A stretch of 64,000 bases of DNA from Pantoea eucrina. GTDB lineage: Bacteria > Pseudomonadota > Gammaproteobacteria > Enterobacterales > Enterobacteriaceae. Location of the stretch: assembly GCF_001691555.1 (NCBI RefSeq), contig NZ_MAYN01000008.1:452617-516616 (forward strand). Direction: 5' to 3'. Of this stretch, positions 37,724 through 48,331 are shown in pieces. Each line of letters begins with the position of its first letter. Position 1 is the first letter of the stretch. The notes under the pieces were generated by a model. It made no database searches. It saw nothing but the letters and a program-made list of their open reading frames with translations, and had not been told where the DNA came from. A program made the position numbers and the translations under genes.

Positions 37724-38338
37724 ATGAAAGCTGTACGTTTTGCGGCGCTGGCGGCGGCGCTGGCCGTGTCAGGCTGCGCCACTACCGGCCAGGCACCGGC
37801 AGAGCACGAGAGCCACTGGTATAATCCGCTGACTTACCACTGGGCCGCGCTGAATCCGCTGAGCTGGTTTGGTGGTTCATTGCAGGTAACCGAGCAGGGT
37901 GTGGCAGGCCTTAATGGCAGCACCCTGATGAGCGAATCCGCTGTTTCGCAGGCGCTGAATAATGATTACCAGCTGCGGCAGGGCATGCGCAGTGAGCAGG
38001 GGCAGGTGGTTGAGTTCTGGCAGGCGCTGCAGGATGGCAACGTTAAACTGATCATCAGCGGCAAGCCCGCCGTTGAGCGTATTGAGGTGCTGGACACCGC
38101 GGCAGAGAGCAGCAGCGGCAATAAAATTGGTGACCGCTTCAGCGATACGTTTACCAAAGCATTCAGCAACTGCAAAATGGTCGCGGGCCTTGATGCGCAT
38201 GACGTCGAGTGCCGGGCGCCGGGCAGTCAGCATATCTCTTACGTCTACAGCGGCAAGTGGCACGGCCCGGCGGGTCTGATGCCGTCAGATGACACGCTGA
38301 AAAGCTGGACGCTCAGTAAAATTGTCTGGCAGCGCTAA
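37724..38338 (+). CDS. yfeY: YfeY, RpoE-regulated lipoprotein
   Basis: 204 residues (E. coli about 191). A lipoprotein signal ends in AVSGC, acylated Cys18, followed by ATTGQ. The remainder is the DUF1131 fold: WYNPLTYHWAALNPLSWFGG, GVAGLNGSTLMSESAV and KIGDRFSDTFTKAFSNC are hallmarks of this family. A cysteine pair (NCK..., VEC) probably forms a disulfide. Outer-membrane location is likely (residue after Cys is not Asp). Function unknown; the family is induced by envelope stress in E. coli. Confidence 0.9.
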   Translation: MKAVRFAALAAALAVSGCATTGQAPAEHESHWYNPLTYHWAALNPLSWFGGSLQVTEQGVAGLNGSTLMSESAVSQALNNDYQLRQGMRSEQGQVVEFWQALQDGNVKLIISGKPAVERIEVLDTAAESSSGNKIGDRFSDTFTKAFSNCKMVAGLDAHDVECRAPGSQHISYVYSGKWHGPAGLMPSDDTLKSWTLSKIVWQR

Positions 38339-38481
38339 CCCTGCCGGGGGCCGCTTTCAGGCGGCCCGCACCCGCCTGCGTATATTTCTGAAAACCGGCT
38401 TTTCTCTGCCGATCGCTTATGCCTTTTTCGACTTTTAAATCCCCAAAAGATATATAAAACCGTTACAGTTTTCCGCGAAGT

Positions 38482-38487
38482 TATAAA
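38482..38487 (+). promoter_or_regulatory. Candidate -10 box of cysPTWA
   Basis: TATAAA in an AT-rich leader, 55 bp before cysP, without a good -35 hexamer at the normal distance. Poor -35 sites are typical of CysB-activated promoters, and the stretch upstream is AT-rich as CysB sites are. I could not delimit the CysB site itself. Confidence 0.35.
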
Positions 38488-38541
38488 TACACTGACAGCA
38501 TCTACTGGCCCAGGCTGGATTTCTATTTATCAGGGTGCTGC

Positions 38542-39558
38542 ATGACACTTCCGGTTTTGAAAACATGGCTCAGCGGCGTGGCGCTGTCACTGTCACTGGC
38601 AGCGGCGGCGCAGGCAACGGAGCTGCTGAACAGCTCTTATGATGTGTCACGCGAACTCTTTGTGGCGCTTAATGCACCGTTTGAACAGCAGTGGGACGCC
38701 GCGCACCCTGGCGATAAACTGACGATTAAGCAGTCTCACGCCGGCTCGTCCAAACAGGCGCTGGCCATCCTGCAGGGGCTGCGGGCAGATGTCGTAACCT
38801 ACAACCAGGTTACTGATGTGCAGGTGCTCCATGATAAAGGCAACCTGATTGCCGCTGACTGGCAGAGCCGTCTGCCCAATAACAGCTCACCGTTCTACTC
38901 CACTATGGCGTTCCTGGTGCGCAAGGGTAATCCAAAGCAGATCCACGACTGGGCCGATCTGGCGCGCGACAACGTAAAGCTGATTTTCCCGAACCCGAAA
39001 ACCTCCGGTAACGGTCGCTATACCTATCTTGCTGCCTGGGGCGCCGCGGAAAAAGCTGACGGCCAGGATCGCGCAAAAACCGAAGCCTATATGCAAAAGT
39101 TTTTGAAAAACGTTGAGGTGTTTGATACCGGCGGACGCGGCGCAACCACCACGTTTGCCGAACGCGGCCTGGGTGACGTCCTGATTAGCTTTGAGTCAGA
39201 AGTGAACAATATCCGTAATCAGTATGGCAAAGATGACTACGAAGTGATTGTGCCGCGCAACAACATTCTGGCGGAGTTTCCGGTTGCCTGGGTGGATAAA
39301 AATGTGGCGCATAACAACACCGCCGACGCAGCTAAAGCGTATCTGAACTATCTCTACACGCCAGCGGCCCAGGCAATCATCACGCGTTACTACTACCGCG
39401 TAAACAATCCGCAGCTGATGGCAGAACAGCAGGACCGCTTCCCGCAGACCACCTTGTTTAATGTCAAAGAAGCTTTTGGCGGCTGGGAGCAGGTGATGAA
39501 AACGCATTTCGCCAGCGGCGGCGAACTGGATAAATTACTGGCAGCGGGGCGGGGCTGA
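38542..39558 (+). CDS. cysP: CysP, thiosulfate/sulfate-binding protein
   Basis: 338 residues. A periplasmic binding protein with a Sec signal ending near AAQATE. It delivers thiosulfate and sulfate to CysTWA. Highly conserved with E. coli Cys[87 protein letters not shown] and [23 protein letters not shown] precedes the ATG. Its TGA overlaps the cysT ATG, so the operon is tightly coupled. Confidence 0.97.
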   Translation: MTLPVLKTWLSGVALSLSLAAAAQATELLNSSYDVSRELFVALNAPFEQQWDAAHPGDKLTIKQSHAGSSKQALAILQGLRADVVTYNQVTDVQVLHDKGNLIAADWQSRLPNNSSPFYSTMAFLVRKGNPKQIHDWADLARDNVKLIFPNPKTSGNGRYTYLAAWGAAEKADGQDRAKTEAYMQKFLKNVEVFDTGGRGATTTFAERGLGDVLISFESEVNNIRNQYGKDDYEVIVPRNNILAEFPVAWVDKNVAHNNTADAAKAYLNYLYTPAAQAIITRYYYRVNNPQLMAEQQDRFPQTTLFNVKEAFGGWEQVMKTHFASGGELDKLLAAGRG

Positions 39559-40391
39559 TGTTTGCTACAGCACAAAAACGCGTCCTGCCGGGCTTTGGCC
39601 TGAGCCTCGGCACCAGCCTGCTGTTTACCTGTCTGATTCTGCTGCTGCCTATCAGCGCACTGCTGATGCAGCTGTCGCAGATGACGCTTGCGCAGTACTG
39701 GGCGGTGATCTCCAGCCCGCAGCTGGTAGCGGCTTATAAAGTGACGCTGCTGTCAGCCGGCGTGGCATCGCTGTTCAACGCGGTGTTTGGCATGCTGATG
39801 GCGTGGATCCTGACCCGCTATCGCTTTCCGGGCCGTACGCTGCTGGATGGCCTGATGGATCTGCCGTTTGCGCTGCCGACAGCGGTAGCGGGGCTGACGC
39901 TGGCCGGACTCTTTTCCGTTAACGGCTGGTATGGTCAGTGGCTGGCGCATTTTGATATCAAAGTCTCTTATACCTGGATTGGCATCGCGGTTGCGATGGC
40001 GTTCACCAGCATTCCGTTTGTGGTGCGTACCGTTCAGCCGGTACTGGAAGAGCTGGGCCCGGAATATGAGGAAGCCGCTGAAACGCTGGGTGCCACACCG
40101 TGGCAGAGCTTCCGTCGTGTGGTGCTGCCTGAGGTAGCCCCGGCGCTGCTGGCCGGAACGGCGCTTTCGTTTACCCGCAGCCTCGGGGAGTTTGGTGCAG
40201 TCATTTTTATCGCCGGCAACATTGCGTGGAAAACCGAAGTGACGTCACTGATGATTTTTGTTCGTCTGCAGGAGTTTGATTATCCGGCTGCCAGTGCTAT
40301 CGCTTCGGTGATCCTTGCTGCCTCACTGCTGCTGCTGTTTGCCATTAATACGCTGCAGAGCCGCTTTGGCCGTCGCCTGGGAGGTCACTGA
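39558..40391 (+). CDS. cysT: CysT (CysU), sulfate/thiosulfate permease subunit
   Basis: 277 residues, the E. coli length. Six or so membrane helices of the MetI-like ABC permease fold; the cytoplasmic EAA loop that docks on CysA is EEAAETLGATPWQSFRRVVLPE (visible around residues 170-190 as EEAAETLGA). SFTRSLGEFGAVIFIAGN is the conserved tail segment. It pairs with CysW to form the pore. Overlaps its neighbours by one base each side (TGATG junctions). Confidence 0.96.
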   Translation: MFATAQKRVLPGFGLSLGTSLLFTCLILLLPISALLMQLSQMTLAQYWAVISSPQLVAAYKVTLLSAGVASLFNAVFGMLMAWILTRYRFPGRTLLDGLMDLPFALPTAVAGLTLAGLFSVNGWYGQWLAHFDIKVSYTWIGIAVAMAFTSIPFVVRTVQPVLEELGPEYEEAAETLGATPWQSFRRVVLPEVAPALLAGTALSFTRSLGEFGAVIFIAGNIAWKTEVTSLMIFVRLQEFDYPAASAIASVILAASLLLLFAINTLQSRFGRRLGGH

Positions 40392-41263
40392 TGGCGGAAA
40401 TTTCTCACATCAATCGCGCTGAGCGTGAGCCTGTTAACTGGGGCAAATGGCTGCTGATTGGCACCGGCGCGCTGATATCGATACTGCTGCTGGTGGTACC
40501 GATGATCTCTATCTTCTGGGAAGCGCTGGCGCAGGGCGTAGGGCAGGCGTTCAGCAACCTGCAGGATGGCGACATGCTGCATGCAATCTGGCTGACGGTG
40601 CTGGTCGCCCTGATTACTGTCCCGGTAAACCTGGTGTTTGGTACGCTGCTGGCGTGGCTGGTTACCCGCTTTACCTTTCCGGGTCGGCAGCTGCTGCTGA
40701 CGCTGTTTGATATTCCGTTTGCGGTGTCGCCGGTAGTCGCGGGGCTGATGTATCTGCTGTTCTGGGGCATTAACGGCCCGGCAGGCGGCTGGCTTGACGC
40801 ACACAACATTCAGATTATGTTTTCCTGGCCCGGTATGGTGCTGGCCACCGTATTTGTCACCTGTCCGTTTGTGGTACGTGAGCTGGTGCCGGTGATGCTG
40901 AGCCAGGGGAGTAACGAAGATGAAGCTGCGGTGCTGCTTGGCGCATCCGGCTGGCAGATGTTTCGTCGCGTGACGCTGCCCAACATTCGCTGGGCGCTGC
41001 TCTACGGCGTAGTACTGACCAACGCGCGCGCCATCGGTGAGTTTGGTGCAGTGTCGGTGGTGTCAGGATCGATTCGCGGTGAGACCTATACCTTACCGCT
41101 TCAGGTTGAATTACTGCATCAGGATTACAACACCGTGGGCGCATTCACTGCCGCGGCGCTGCTGACCCTGATGGCAATTGTGACGCTGTTTCTGAAGAGC
41201 GTGGTGCAGTGGCGATTAGAGCATCAGCGGAAGCGCCAACAGGAGGAAAATCATGAGCATTGA
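40391..41263 (+). CDS. cysW: CysW, sulfate/thiosulfate permease subunit
   Basis: 290 residues (E. coli 291). Second membrane subunit of the sulfate importer, homologous to Cys[38 protein letters not shown], and the EAA loop [17 protein letters not shown] near 170-185. The C-terminus has a charged tail [12 protein letters not shown]. Its last 11 bases overlap the start of cysA. Confidence 0.96.
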   Translation: MAEISHINRAEREPVNWGKWLLIGTGALISILLLVVPMISIFWEALAQGVGQAFSNLQDGDMLHAIWLTVLVALITVPVNLVFGTLLAWLVTRFTFPGRQLLLTLFDIPFAVSPVVAGLMYLLFWGINGPAGGWLDAHNIQIMFSWPGMVLATVFVTCPFVVRELVPVMLSQGSNEDEAAVLLGASGWQMFRRVTLPNIRWALLYGVVLTNARAIGEFGAVSVVSGSIRGETYTLPLQVELLHQDYNTVGAFTAAALLTLMAIVTLFLKSVVQWRLEHQRKRQQEENHEH

Positions 41264-42341
41264 GATCAAACAAATTAATAAAGCCTTTGGCCGCACCCCG
41301 GTGCTGAATGATATCTCTCTGGATATTCCTTCCGGCGAAATGGTGGCGCTGCTGGGGCCTTCCGGCTCGGGTAAAACCACCCTGCTGCGTATTATTGCCG
41401 GGCTGGAGCATCAGAACAGCGGACAAATTCATTTCCATGGCAAAGATGTCAGCCGCATTCATGCCCGCGATCGCCAGGTAGGCTTTGTCTTTCAGCACTA
41501 CGCGCTGTTCCGCCACATGACGGTGTTTGACAATATCGCCTTTGGCCTGACAGTGCTGCCGCGCCGCGAGCGCCCCTCTGCAGGGGAGATCAAACAGCGC
41601 GTCACGCGTCTGCTGGAGATGGTGCAGCTGGCGCATCTGGCAAACCGCTTTCCGGCCCAGCTCTCCGGTGGACAGAAGCAGCGTGTGGCGCTGGCGCGTG
41701 CGCTGGCGGTAGAGCCGCAGATTCTGCTGCTGGATGAGCCCTTTGGCGCACTGGATGCGCAGGTGCGTAAAGAGCTGCGCCGCTGGCTGCGTCAGCTGCA
41801 CGAAGAGCTGAAGTTTACCAGCGTGTTTGTTACGCACGATCAGGAAGAGGCGATGGAAGTCGCAGACAGCGTGGTCGTAATGAGCCAGGGGAATATTGAA
41901 CAGACCGGTTCTCCGGACGAAGTGTGGCGTGAACCCGCTACCCGCTTTGTGCTGGAGTTTCTGGGCGAGGTCAATCGCTTTGAGGGCGAAGTACACGGCT
42001 CGCAGTTCCACGTCGCTGCACATCACTGGCCGCTGGGTTATACGCCAGCGCATCAGGGCGGCGTTGAACTCTTCCTGCGCCCGTGGGAAGTGGATGTCTC
42101 ACGGCAGAGCAGCCTGGAGACGCCGCTGCCGGTACAGGTGCTGGAAATCAGTCCGCGCGGACACTTCTGGCAGCTGGTGGTACAGGCCTCAGGCTGGCAT
42201 GAAGAGCCGTTTACCGTGGTCTTCGAAGGTGAGCAGGCGGCCCCGGTACGCGGTGAGCGTCTGTTTGTGGGGCTGCAGCAGGCCCGTCTCTATCAGGGGA
42301 ATACCCCGCTGCGCCCGGTTGCCTTTGCCGAGAGCGCCTGA
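41253..42341 (+). CDS. cysA: CysA, sulfate/thiosulfate import ATPase
   Basis: 362 residues (E. coli 365). Energises CysTW. Walker [12 protein letters not shown] (about 34-44), Q-loop [11 protein letters not shown], signature [15 protein letters not shown], Walker [13 protein letters not shown] and the H-loop [12 protein letters not shown] are intact. The C-terminal part (about 235-350) is the TOBE-like regulatory domain. GGAGG precedes the ATG inside cysW. A strong terminator follows, which sets cysM apart in its own transcript. Confidence 0.97.
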   Translation: MSIEIKQINKAFGRTPVLNDISLDIPSGEMVALLGPSGSGKTTLLRIIAGLEHQNSGQIHFHGKDVSRIHARDRQVGFVFQHYALFRHMTVFDNIAFGLTVLPRRERPSAGEIKQRVTRLLEMVQLAHLANRFPAQLSGGQKQRVALARALAVEPQILLLDEPFGALDAQVRKELRRWLRQLHEELKFTSVFVTHDQEEAMEVADSVVVMSQGNIEQTGSPDEVWREPATRFVLEFLGEVNRFEGEVHGSQFHVAAHHWPLGYTPAHQGGVELFLRPWEVDVSRQSSLETPLPVQVLEISPRGHFWQLVVQASGWHEEPFTVVFEGEQAAPVRGERLFVGLQQARLYQGNTPLRPVAFAESA

Positions 42342-42358
42342 TATTTTGACATCTCTTT

Positions 42359-42386
42359 CGGGCGGGACTTTCCCGCCCGTTTTTAT
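42359..42386 (+). terminator. Rho-independent terminator after cysA
   Basis: CGGGCGGGA-CTT-TCCCGCCCG followed by TTTTTAT, 18 bp after the cysA stop. Confidence 0.92.
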
Positions 42387-42413
42387 TGCCTCTCTTGCGC
42401 CTGGAAAACGATC

Positions 42414-43295
42414 GTGACCACTCTGGAAAATACCATCGGCAATACGCCGCTGATCAGGCTGCAACGCCTGTCGCCCGACAATGGCAGCGAAGTCTGGCTG
42501 AAGCTGGAGGGGAATAACCCGGCCGGCTCAGTAAAAGATCGCGCGGCCTGGTCGATGATTCATCAGGCTGAGCTGCGCGGTGAAATCAGGCCCGGCGACA
42601 GGCTGATTGAAGCCACCAGCGGCAACACCGGTATTGCGCTGGCGATGATCGCCGCGCTCAAAGGGTACAGGCTGCGGCTGCTGATGCCGGAGAACATGAG
42701 TCAGGAGCGACAGGATGCGATGCGCGCTTACGGGGCCGAACTGGTGCTGGTAACGCGTGAACAGGGCATGGAAGGCGCACGCGATCTGGCGCAGGCGATG
42801 GCCGATCGCGGCGAAGGCCGGGTGCTCGATCAGTTTAACAATCCCGATAATCCGCTGGGCCACTATCTCACCACTGCTCCGGAAATCTGGCAGCAGACCG
42901 GCGGGCGCCTGACGCACTTTGTCTCCAGCATGGGCACGACCGGCACCATCAGCGGCGTGGGCCGTTTTCTGAAAGAGCACGCGCCGGCGGTCAAAGTCAT
43001 TGGCCTGCAGCCGCAGGAAGGCAGCGCCATACCCGGTATTCGTCGCTGGCCTGAAGCCTATCTGCCTGGCATCTGGCGCCCTGAGGTGGTAGACGAGATC
43101 ATGGATATGGGGCAGCAGGAAGCGGAAGAGACGATGCGTGCGCTGGCGCAGCGTGAAGGGCTGTTCTGCGGCGTGAGTTCCGGCGGCGCCGTGGCGGGGG
43201 CGCTGCGCATCGCCCGGGCGCAGCCCGGCAGCGTGATAGTGGCGATCGTCTGCGATCGGGGCGATCGTTATCTCTCCACCGGTGTCTTTCACTGA
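42414..43295 (+). CDS. cysM: CysM, cysteine synthase B
   Basis: 293 residues from a GTG start, as E. coli cysM also uses GTG; the protein is about 10 residues shorter at the C-terminus than E. coli CysM (303). A PLP enzyme that makes cysteine, or S-sulfocysteine when thiosulfate is the donor, from O-acetylserine. PLP binds Lys41 in [24 protein letters not shown] and SSMGTTGTISGVG bind substrate and phosphate. That the thiosulfate-using isozyme sits beside the thiosulfate importer operon fits its role. Convergent with crr. Confidence 0.95.
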   Translation: MTTLENTIGNTPLIRLQRLSPDNGSEVWLKLEGNNPAGSVKDRAAWSMIHQAELRGEIRPGDRLIEATSGNTGIALAMIAALKGYRLRLLMPENMSQERQDAMRAYGAELVLVTREQGMEGARDLAQAMADRGEGRVLDQFNNPDNPLGHYLTTAPEIWQQTGGRLTHFVSSMGTTGTISGVGRFLKEHAPAVKVIGLQPQEGSAIPGIRRWPEAYLPGIWRPEVVDEIMDMGQQEAEETMRALAQREGLFCGVSSGGAVAGALRIARAQPGSVIVAIVCDRGDRYLSTGVFH

Positions 43296-43332
43296 CAGTA
43301 TCTGCCCGCTGCGTTTTTCGCGTCCGGGAAAC

Positions 43333-43360
43333 AAAAACGGCACCCGATGGGTGCCGTTTT
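43333..43360. terminator. Bidirectional terminator between cysM and crr
   Basis: AAAAACGGCACCC-GAT-GGGTGCCGTTTT: a perfect stem with a T-run on both strands, between convergent genes. Confidence 0.92.
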
Positions 43361-43379
43361 CAGAGAGGGCTAACGTCCG

Positions 43380-43883
43380 TTACTTTTTAATACGAATAAC
43401 CGGCGTTTCGCCAACCGTCACCTGACCTGAAAGCTTGGTCAGATCTTTGATCTCATCCATATTCGAGATCACAACCGGTGTCAGCGTGGATTTCGCTTTC
43501 TCTTCCAGCAGCGGCAGATCGAATTCGATCACAACGTCGCCTTTTTTCACTTTCTGACCTTCTTCGGCAATACGTTTAAAGCCTTCACCTTTCAGCTCTA
43601 CTGTATCGATACCGAAGTGGACAAACAGCTCGATGCCGTTGTCTGATTCAATGGAAAACGCGTGGTTAGTTTCAAAAATCTTGCCGATAGTCCCATCAAC
43701 CGGTGCAACCATTTTGTTGCCAGTCGGTTTGATTGCGATCCCATCACCCACGATTTTCTCAGCAAACACGACATCAGGTACGTCTTCAATATTGACAATT
43801 TCGCCTGACAGAGGCGCAACAATATCGATAGTCCCTGACGCGCTTTCTGATTTTTCGCCAAAAAGTTTAGAAAACAAACCCAT
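43380..43883 (-). CDS. crr: EIIA-Glc (Crr), PTS phosphocarrier and regulator
   Basis: 167 residues (E. coli 169); AGGAGAAG lies before the ATG. It carries phosphate from HPr to EIIBC-Glc, activates adenylate cyclase when phosphorylated and blocks several permeases when not. The phosphorylated His is His89 in [15 protein letters not shown]; a second active-site His is in NHAFSIE. The N-terminal 16 residues ([16 protein letters not shown]), a membrane-binding amphipathic tail, differ from E. coli, while the rest is nearly identical. Last gene of ptsH-ptsI-crr. Confidence 0.97.
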   Translation of the reverse strand: MGLFSKLFGEKSESASGTIDIVAPLSGEIVNIEDVPDVVFAEKIVGDGIAIKPTGNKMVAPVDGTIGKIFETNHAFSIESDNGIELFVHFGIDTVELKGEGFKRIAEEGQKVKKGDVVIEFDLPLLEEKAKSTLTPVVISNMDEIKDLTKLSGQVTVGETPVIRIKK

Positions 43884-43925
43884 GATCTTCTCCTAAGCAG
43901 TAATTTGGGGCCAGCATCACGTGGA

Positions 43926-45653
43926 TCAGCAGAGCGTTTTTTCTTTAATGAATTTGTTGACCAGATTCATCAAATCTTCCGCTGTGGGTTGAGCCAGAGC
44001 CTGCTCTGCCAGAGCCTTAGCATCTTCGTAATTGGTATTACGAATGATTTTCTTGATGCTTGGGATCGAAATGGCACTCATGCTGAATTCGTCCAGCCCC
44101 ATTCCCAGTAACAGTAGTGTAGCACGTTCATCACCAGCCAGCTCACCACACATGCCGGTCCATTTCCCTTCGGCATGTGATGCGTCGATCACTTGCTTAA
44201 TGAGGCCAAGCACAGATGGCGTCATTGGGTTATAGAGGTGTGAAATCAAATCATTACCACGATCGACCGCCAGAGTATACTGCGTCAGGTCATTTGTCCC
44301 AATACTAAAGAAGTCGACTTCTTTCGCCAGGTGACGGGCGATAACGGCTGAAGCCGGGGTTTCTACCATGATGCCCACTTCAATGGACTCATCAAAGGCT
44401 TTACCCTCTTCGCGCAGCTGCGCTTTCAGGGTCTCCAGCTCTGCTTTCAGGAAACGCACTTCTTCAACCGAGATAATCATCGGGAACATGATGCGCAGTT
44501 TACCGAAAGAGGAGGCGCGCAGAATGGCACGCAGCTGGGCATGCAGGATCTCTTTACGATCCATTGCGATACGGATCGCACGCCAGCCCAGGAACGGGTT
44601 CTCTTCTTTAGGCAGGTTCATGTACGGCAAATCTTTATCGCCGCCGATGTCCATAGTACGTACGATAACAGCCTGTGAACCCACGGCTTCTGCGACTGCT
44701 TTATACGCCTGGAACTGCTCTTCTTCTGAAGGCAGTGAATCGCGGTCCATAAACAGGAATTCGGTACGATACAGCCCTACGCCTTCTGCACCATTACGCT
44801 CTGCACCCGCCACGTCGCGCACGGTACCGATGTTGGCGCAGACTTCAACCTGATGACCGTCCAGCGTAATAGCGGGCAGATCTTTCAGCTTGGCCAGTTC
44901 ATGTTTTTCAGAAAGGTATTGGGTCTGAATCGCTTTAAGCTCTTCCTGTTCCGCTTCAGTCGGATTGACATAAATTTTATTGTTTACGCCATCCAGAATC
45001 AGGAAATCACCGTTTTTAACGGTGGTGGTCACGCTGCCGGTGCCGACAATCGCAGGCAGCTCCAGTGAGCGCGCCATGATTGAGGTGTGCGAGGTACGTC
45101 CACCCAGATCGGTGATAAAGCCCAGCACCTTTTTCAGGTTGAGCTGTGCGGTCTCAGACGGGGTAAGATCTTTTGCTACCAGAATCGCTTCTTCAGCAAT
45201 CGAGCTGAGATCGACCATGTGCAGACCAAGAATGTTCTGCAGCAGGCGTTTACCGATGTCACGTACGTCAGCAGCGCGCTCTTTCAGATACTCGTCATCG
45301 AGCTCTTCCAGCGCTTTAGCCTGGCCTTCAACCACAGAGTGAGCCGCAGCGTCAGCGGTGACATGATCCTTTTTAATCAGGTCGATGATTTCCTGCTCAA
45401 GCTCTTCGTCTTCCAGCAGCATGATATGACCTTCGAAGATCGCCGCTTTCTCTTCACCGAAGGTCTCACCGGCTTTGACGCAGATCGCCTGAAGCTGTTC
45501 TGCTGCTTTGCTACGTCCATCAAGGAAGCGCTGAACCTCCTGATCAACCTGGTCATCTGTAATCTTTTTACGGTTGATGACGATCTCATCTTCTTTCAGC
45601 AGCAGTGCCTTGCCGAAAGCGATACCCGGTGATGCTAAAATGCCTGAAATCAT
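43926..45653 (-). CDS. ptsI: PtsI, PTS enzyme I
   Basis: 575 residues, as in E. coli. It takes phosphate from phosphoenolpyruvate and gives it to HPr. The phosphorylated residue is His189 in [19 protein letters not shown] (motif start GGRTSH). The C-terminal PEP-binding barrel includes [22 protein letters not shown] and the catalytic [10 protein letters not shown] (Cys near 502). It starts after an unusually long gap (157 bp) from ptsH that holds a strong hairpin; crr starts 42 bp after it. Confidence 0.97.
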   Translation of the reverse strand: MISGILASPGIAFGKALLLKEDEIVINRKKITDDQVDQEVQRFLDGRSKAAEQLQAICVKAGETFGEEKAAIFEGHIMLLEDEELEQEIIDLIKKDHVTADAAAHSVVEGQAKALEELDDEYLKERAADVRDIGKRLLQNILGLHMVDLSSIAEEAILVAKDLTPSETAQLNLKKVLGFITDLGGRTSHTSIMARSLELPAIVGTGSVTTTVKNGDFLILDGVNNKIYVNPTEAEQEELKAIQTQYLSEKHELAKLKDLPAITLDGHQVEVCANIGTVRDVAGAERNGAEGVGLYRTEFLFMDRDSLPSEEEQFQAYKAVAEAVGSQAVIVRTMDIGGDKDLPYMNLPKEENPFLGWRAIRIAMDRKEILHAQLRAILRASSFGKLRIMFPMIISVEEVRFLKAELETLKAQLREEGKAFDESIEVGIMVETPASAVIARHLAKEVDFFSIGTNDLTQYTLAVDRGNDLISHLYNPMTPSVLGLIKQVIDASHAEGKWTGMCGELAGDERATLLLLGMGLDEFSMSAISIPSIKKIIRNTNYEDAKALAEQALAQPTAEDLMNLVNKFIKEKTLC

Positions 45654-45731
45654 AACCCTACCTTTTTATCACGATGGCTCGTTGACCCGATGCATTGCCA
45701 TTGTCGTGGAGCAGTACTCTAGTGAAGCGAT

Positions 45732-45754
45732 ATCGCGGACAGGTTGTCCGCGAT
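45732..45754 (-). promoter_or_regulatory. Strong hairpin in the ptsH-ptsI spacer
   Basis: ATCGCGGACA and TGTCCGCGAT form a perfect 10-bp stem with a 3-nt loop (45732-45754). No T-run follows on the - strand. It may act as a partial terminator, a processing site or a shield that raises ptsH mRNA over ptsI mRNA, as HPr is needed in excess. Confidence 0.5.
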
Positions 45755-45810
45755 CAAGATAGTTGCACTCAATGGGGCAAAGGAGTCGATTTAGTGGTGA
45801 CCGCGCGAGT

Positions 45811-46068
45811 TTACTCGAGCTCAGCCATCAGCTTGACCAGATGTTCAACCGCCTGCTGCTCATCTTCACCTTCAGCAGAGAGCGTAACAACCGTTCCCTG
45901 AGTCAGACCCAGCGTCTGCAGCTTAAACAGGCTTTTTGCGCTGGCAGATTTGCCATTAGAGGTAACAGTGATTTCTGACTGGAACGCTTTGGCTTCTTTG
46001 ACGAACTGTGCAGCGGGACGCGTGTGCAGACCGTTTGGTGCAGTAATGGTAACTTCTTGCTGGAACAT
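45811..46068 (-). CDS. ptsH: HPr (PtsH), PTS phosphocarrier protein
   Basis: 85 residues, as in E. coli. Active-site His15 in [14 protein letters not shown]; the Ser46 region is [13 protein letters not shown]. It hands phosphate from EI to the sugar-specific EIIA proteins, including Crr. First gene of the PTS operon; about 390 bp upstream lie between it and cysK, where several promoters are expected. Confidence 0.97.
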   Translation of the reverse strand: MFQQEVTITAPNGLHTRPAAQFVKEAKAFQSEITVTSNGKSASAKSLFKLQTLGLTQGTVVTLSAEGEDEQQAVEHLVKLMAELE

Positions 46069-46407
46069 GCTATTTCCCCAACTTTTTCAGGTTTGGTGTT
46101 ATGGATCTAAAGTCTAGCCTGGAGCCGTAACTTTAGCCTGTATAGGTGCGCTGGTATGGCATCATGCTGACCAAAAAGGGCGCTTTGATGAATAAGCCAT
46201 CTTAGCAATGACGGATCAACAACTGCGTTTGTTCGTCATCGGGTTAATTATGCCGTGATTCGCCATTTCGCCAAATCAGTAAATCGATTCAGCTTGATCC
46301 ACTTCAAGGGCAGATTAATTTCAGGCACCGAAATAATTGGCAGCTTAAATACCAGAGCGACATCACTGAAATCAATCTGCCCGGTGATGAAAGTGAGATC
46401 TGCGCCA
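46069..46407. other. Intergenic region upstream of ptsH
   Basis: Gene-free region between cysK and ptsH. It contains a perfect 7-bp inverted repeat (CTAAAGT at 46107-46113, ACTTTAG at 46130-46136) shortly before ptsH, in the area where the promoters and their CRP- and Mlc-type control sites are found in E. coli. I could not assign specific sites. A short minus-strand frame here (to about 46490) overlaps cysK and looks like chance. Confidence 0.45.
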
Positions 46408-46438
46408 CAAAAAAGCACCCAGAGGGGTGCTTTTTTCG
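46408..46438 (-). terminator. Terminator after cysK
   Basis: CAAAAAAGCACCC-AGAG-GGGTGCTTTTTTCG: perfect stem with T-runs on both strands, 20 bp downstream of the cysK stop. Confidence 0.9.
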
Positions 46439-46458
46439 ACACTTTAGGACTTTGACGC

Positions 46459-47430
46459 TTACTGCTGCAGCTCTTTTTCCGTGAACAGATCGGCAAACAG
46501 TGCGGTACTGAGATAGCGCTCGCCGGAAGAGGGCAGAATCACCACAATATTCTTATTGGCGAAAGCTTCATCTTCCTGCAGCTTCAGCGCTGCCGCGACG
46601 GCCGCACCCGATGAGATACCGGCAAGAATACCTTCCTCTTCCATCAGCTGACGTGCGGTGTTGATCGCTTCATCATTGGTGATAGCGATAACCCGATCAA
46701 CCAGCTGCAGGTCAAGGTTACCGGGAATAAAGCCTGCGCCGATGCCCTGAATTTTGTGCGGACCCGGTTTGATCTCTTCACCCGCCATCGCCTGCGCGAT
46801 AACCGGCGAGTCGGTGGGTTCTACCGCCACGGTAATCAGCTCTTTTTTACCTTTGGTATTCTTGATATAACGGCTTACGCCGGTCAGCGTACCACCGGTG
46901 CCGACGCCGGCGATAAAGACATCGACTTCACCATCGGTATCTTCCCAGATTTCCGGGCCGGTGGTTTTTTCATGAATTTCCGGGTTGGCCGGATTGCTGA
47001 ACTGCTGCAGCAGAACATACTTATCCGGATCGCTGGCGACAATCTCTTCCGCTTTTGCAATCGCGCCTTTCATGCCTTTCGGCCCTTCGGTCAGCACCAG
47101 ATTGGCACCCAGCGCTTTCAGCAACTTGCGGCGCTCAATTGACATCGTCTCTGGCATGGTCAGCGTCAGTTTGTAACCACGCGCGGCGGCGACGTAAGCC
47201 AGCGCGATACCCGTGTTACCACTGGTTGGCTCAACCAGCTCTACGCCAGGCTTCAGAATTCCGCGTTTTTCTGCATCCCAAATCATATTGGCACCGATAC
47301 GGCACTTGATGCTGAAGCTCGGGTTACGCGACTCGACCTTCGCCAGAATACGTCCGTTACCGATGCGGTTCAGTCGAACCAGCGGCGTATGACCAATTGT
47401 CAGCGAGTTGTCTTCGTAGATCTTACTCAT
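46459..47430 (-). CDS. cysK: CysK, cysteine synthase A
   Basis: 323 residues, the E. coli length. A PLP enzyme making cysteine from O-acetylserine and sulfide, and the partner of CysE in the cysteine synthase complex. PLP binds Lys42 in [48 protein letters not shown] and [14 protein letters not shown] are conserved. It is paired in the same region with the B isozyme (cysM) and with cysZ, which supplies sulfate. Confidence 0.97.
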   Translation of the reverse strand: MSKIYEDNSLTIGHTPLVRLNRIGNGRILAKVESRNPSFSIKCRIGANMIWDAEKRGILKPGVELVEPTSGNTGIALAYVAAARGYKLTLTMPETMSIERRKLLKALGANLVLTEGPKGMKGAIAKAEEIVASDPDKYVLLQQFSNPANPEIHEKTTGPEIWEDTDGEVDVFIAGVGTGGTLTGVSRYIKNTKGKKELITVAVEPTDSPVIAQAMAGEEIKPGPHKIQGIGAGFIPGNLDLQLVDRVIAITNDEAINTARQLMEEEGILAGISSGAAVAAALKLQEDEAFANKNIVVILPSSGERYLSTALFADLFTEKELQQ

Positions 47431-47507
47431 TGCCCGTCCTTAACTGTATGAAATATTGGGAACCCTTTGAGGATACCTGTTCTGTCCCCGCGCGGAAGGA
47501 AAGAAAT

Positions 47508-47513
47508 AGTATA
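47508..47513 (-). promoter_or_regulatory. Candidate -10 box of cysK
   Basis: On the - strand TATACT sits in GGCTATATAGATATACTATTT-like AT-rich sequence 78 bp before the ATG; the -35 position is poor (CTTATG), as expected for a CysB-activated promoter. The sequence GGCTTATGGTCAGGGGCTAT just upstream resembles the E. coli cysK promoter region as I recall it. Confidence 0.45.
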
Positions 47514-47572
47514 TCTATATAGCCCCTGACCATAAGCCGTGCGGAAAAAAGCATAAGCCTGAATTTTCTCTG

Positions 47573-48331
47573 TTAATGACGAGCTAAATCAGCACGATAG
47601 CGATCGACCCACATTGCGGTAGCGCCGCATACGGCGACCGGCATAATCACCAGATTCAAAATGGGTATCATGGTAAACAGGCTGACCATCGCTCCAAACT
47701 GCATATTGGCGACTTTATGCCGCCGCAGGGCGGTGCGCATATGCGGAAAGCTGACCTTATGGTTGTCAAAGGGGTAGTCGCAGTACTGAACGGAAAGCAT
47801 CCATGCGCTGAACAGAAACCACAGCACCGGCGCCACTATCTGGCCAAAGCCCGGAATAAAATAGAGCAGCAGCAGGCCAAGCGCGCGTGGCAGGTAGTAA
47901 CCCAGTTTTTGCAGTTCACGTTTCATGATGCGCGGCAAATCTTTAAGCAGACCCATCCAGCCGCTGTCAGGCAGCGGCCTGCCGGTGAGTTGTCCCTCCA
48001 GCTGTTCAGCCAGCAGGCCGCAAAAAGGCGCGGCAATCAGATTGGCGAGCGTGGAAAAAAAGTAGCCAAACACCAGCACAATTGAGATCACTGACAGCGG
48101 CCAGATAAGGTAACTCAGCCACTGCAGCCAGTCAGGCACGTGTGAAAGCAGCTGCGGGATCCACTCGCCCAGCCGCCGGAACAGCCAGTAAAACGCGCCG
48201 CCCAGCAGCAGCACATTCACCAGCAGCGGCACAATGACATAGCGACGAATTCCTCGCATATGCACCAGGTTCCAGCCGCGGGCAAAGTAGTGAAGACCAT
48301 TAAATGATGAGACTGAATTCTCTGCAGGCAT
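47573..48331 (-). CDS. cysZ: CysZ, high-affinity sulfate channel
   Basis: 252 residues from MPAENSVSS (E. coli 253); GAGAAAGG lies just upstream. The frame is open to 48598, but the longer version would overlap zipA. Inner-membrane protein with four hydrophobic segments ([18 protein letters not shown], the [21 protein letters not shown] helix start, [13 protein letters not shown], and [16 protein letters not shown]). It brings sulfate in for cysteine synthesis in the cytoplasm. Divergent from zipA and upstream of cysK on the same strand, as in E. coli. Confidence 0.95.
   Translation of the reverse strand: MPAENSVSSFNGLHYFARGWNLVHMRGIRRYVIVPLLVNVLLLGGAFYWLFRRLGEWIPQLLSHVPDWLQWLSYLIWPLSVISIVLVFGYFFSTLANLIAAPFCGLLAEQLEGQLTGRPLPDSGWMGLLKDLPRIMKRELQKLGYYLPRALGLLLLYFIPGFGQIVAPVLWFLFSAWMLSVQYCDYPFDNHKVSFPHMRTALRRHKVANMQFGAMVSLFTMIPILNLVIMPVAVCGATAMWVDRYRADLARH

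Noticed and set aside
38338-38375. Hairpin GGGCCGC/GCGGCCC after yfeY as a terminator
   Set aside because: The stem is short and not followed by a T-run; not strong enough to list.
46248-46496. 82-codon minus-strand frame upstream of ptsH
   Set aside because: It overlaps the cysK 3' end and terminator, has no ribosome site and its product resembles nothing known.
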